NCBI RefSeq assembly: GCF_030530945.1
Contig: NZ_JAUMTZ010000017.1
Span: 1 to 38,242 of the forward strand
Direction: 5' to 3'
Source of the DNA: Kocuria sp.
GTDB taxonomy: Bacteria > Actinomycetota > Actinomycetes > Actinomycetales > Micrococcaceae
Length of the DNA stretch: 38,242 nucleotides
Positions within the stretch are counted from its first letter, which is position 1. Every line of letters starts with the position of its first letter. Below, piece by piece: positions 38,124-38,242 of the stretch. The notes beneath the pieces were generated by a model. It did not search any database, had not been told where the DNA came from, and saw only the letters and a program-made list of their open reading frames with translations. The position numbers and the translations under genes were made by a program.

Positions 38124-38242
38124 TCCCCACCGGTGGCGGCTCCCCCCCGGCGCCCCCCCCCCCCCGCCCCGGTCCGACCGGGCCCCCAACCCGCGGGGGG
38201 CCCCCCCCCCCCCCCCCCCGCCCCCCGCCGGCCCGGCGGCCC
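38124..38242. other. Low-complexity C-rich end, probably unreliable sequence
   Basis: After the ugpB stop the sequence is made almost only of C and G, with C runs of up to about 19. No gene, hairpin with sensible loop or codon structure is visible. This is typical of a collapsed or erroneous contig end and not of genomic DNA, though a GC-rich terminator may originally have been here. Confidence 0.6.

Overview
The window is GC-rich (about 70%) DNA with actinobacterial gene content and many GTG starts. The block fhaA-fhaB-pstP-rodA-pbpA-pknA-pknB, followed by a trpG/pabA-type gene and crgA, is the conserved origin-proximal cell-division and cell-wall signalling locus of Actinobacteria. Together with the GC content, the crtE-crtB-crtI operon and the Dps with a lysine-rich tail, it suggests a Micrococcaceae member, probably Kocuria or a close relative. 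This is inference from gene content; no database was searched. Both ends of the window look like poor contig ends: a G run and a headless glycosidase fragment on the left, and long C runs on the right.

Layout. (1) Positions 1-7376 hold a cell-surface polysaccharide locus transcribed in two directions from an unusually AT-rich spacer (about 5260-5520). Leftward are a Wzz/Wzc-like protein, a polymerase, a family 2 glycosyltransferase and a flippase. Rightward are a WcaF-like acetyltransferase and a family 4 glycosyltransferase. (2) Positions 7377-7802 hold a 29-residue amphipathic peptide gene with a structured leader and a strong hairpin after it. (3) Positions 7829-12139 hold serA, dps (leftward) and a fadH-like 2,4-dienoyl-CoA reductase. 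(4) Positions 12329-22208 hold seven tightly packed genes: two FHA proteins, a PP2C phosphatase, a SEDS glycosyltransferase, a class B PBP and two Ser/Thr kinases. They are expected to couple muropeptide sensing (PASTA domains) to peptidoglycan synthesis. (5) Positions 22351-24165 hold a glutamine amidotransferase gene diverging from crgA and a small membrane protein gene. (6) Positions 24344-29456 hold single-gene units: a YceI protein, two flavin-reductase-fold proteins, an AlkB-like dioxygenase, a luciferase-like oxidoreductase and an alpha/beta hydrolase. (7) Positions 29528-33796 hold a leftward, overlapping marR-crtE-crtB-crtI operon for C40 carotenoid synthesis up to a lycopene-type product, with no cyclase or elongase beside it. 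(8) A fructosamine-kinase-like gene diverges from ugpA-ugpE-ugpB, an ABC importer for glycerol-3-phosphate or a related substrate. Its ATPase gene is not in the window.

The most notable points are the tiny amphipathic peptide gene with its folded leader, a BY-kinase-like protein whose P-loop lysine is alanine and which has no tyrosine tail, nested inverted repeats in the polysaccharide-operon leader, several genes with a -10 hexamer exactly 6 nt before the start codon (predicted leaderless mRNAs), a long near-palindrome in the dps promoter region, a CrgA with a long disordered N-terminal extension, and a PknA that carries its own PASTA domain. I saw no tRNA, rRNA, CRISPR array, insertion sequence or prophage gene.
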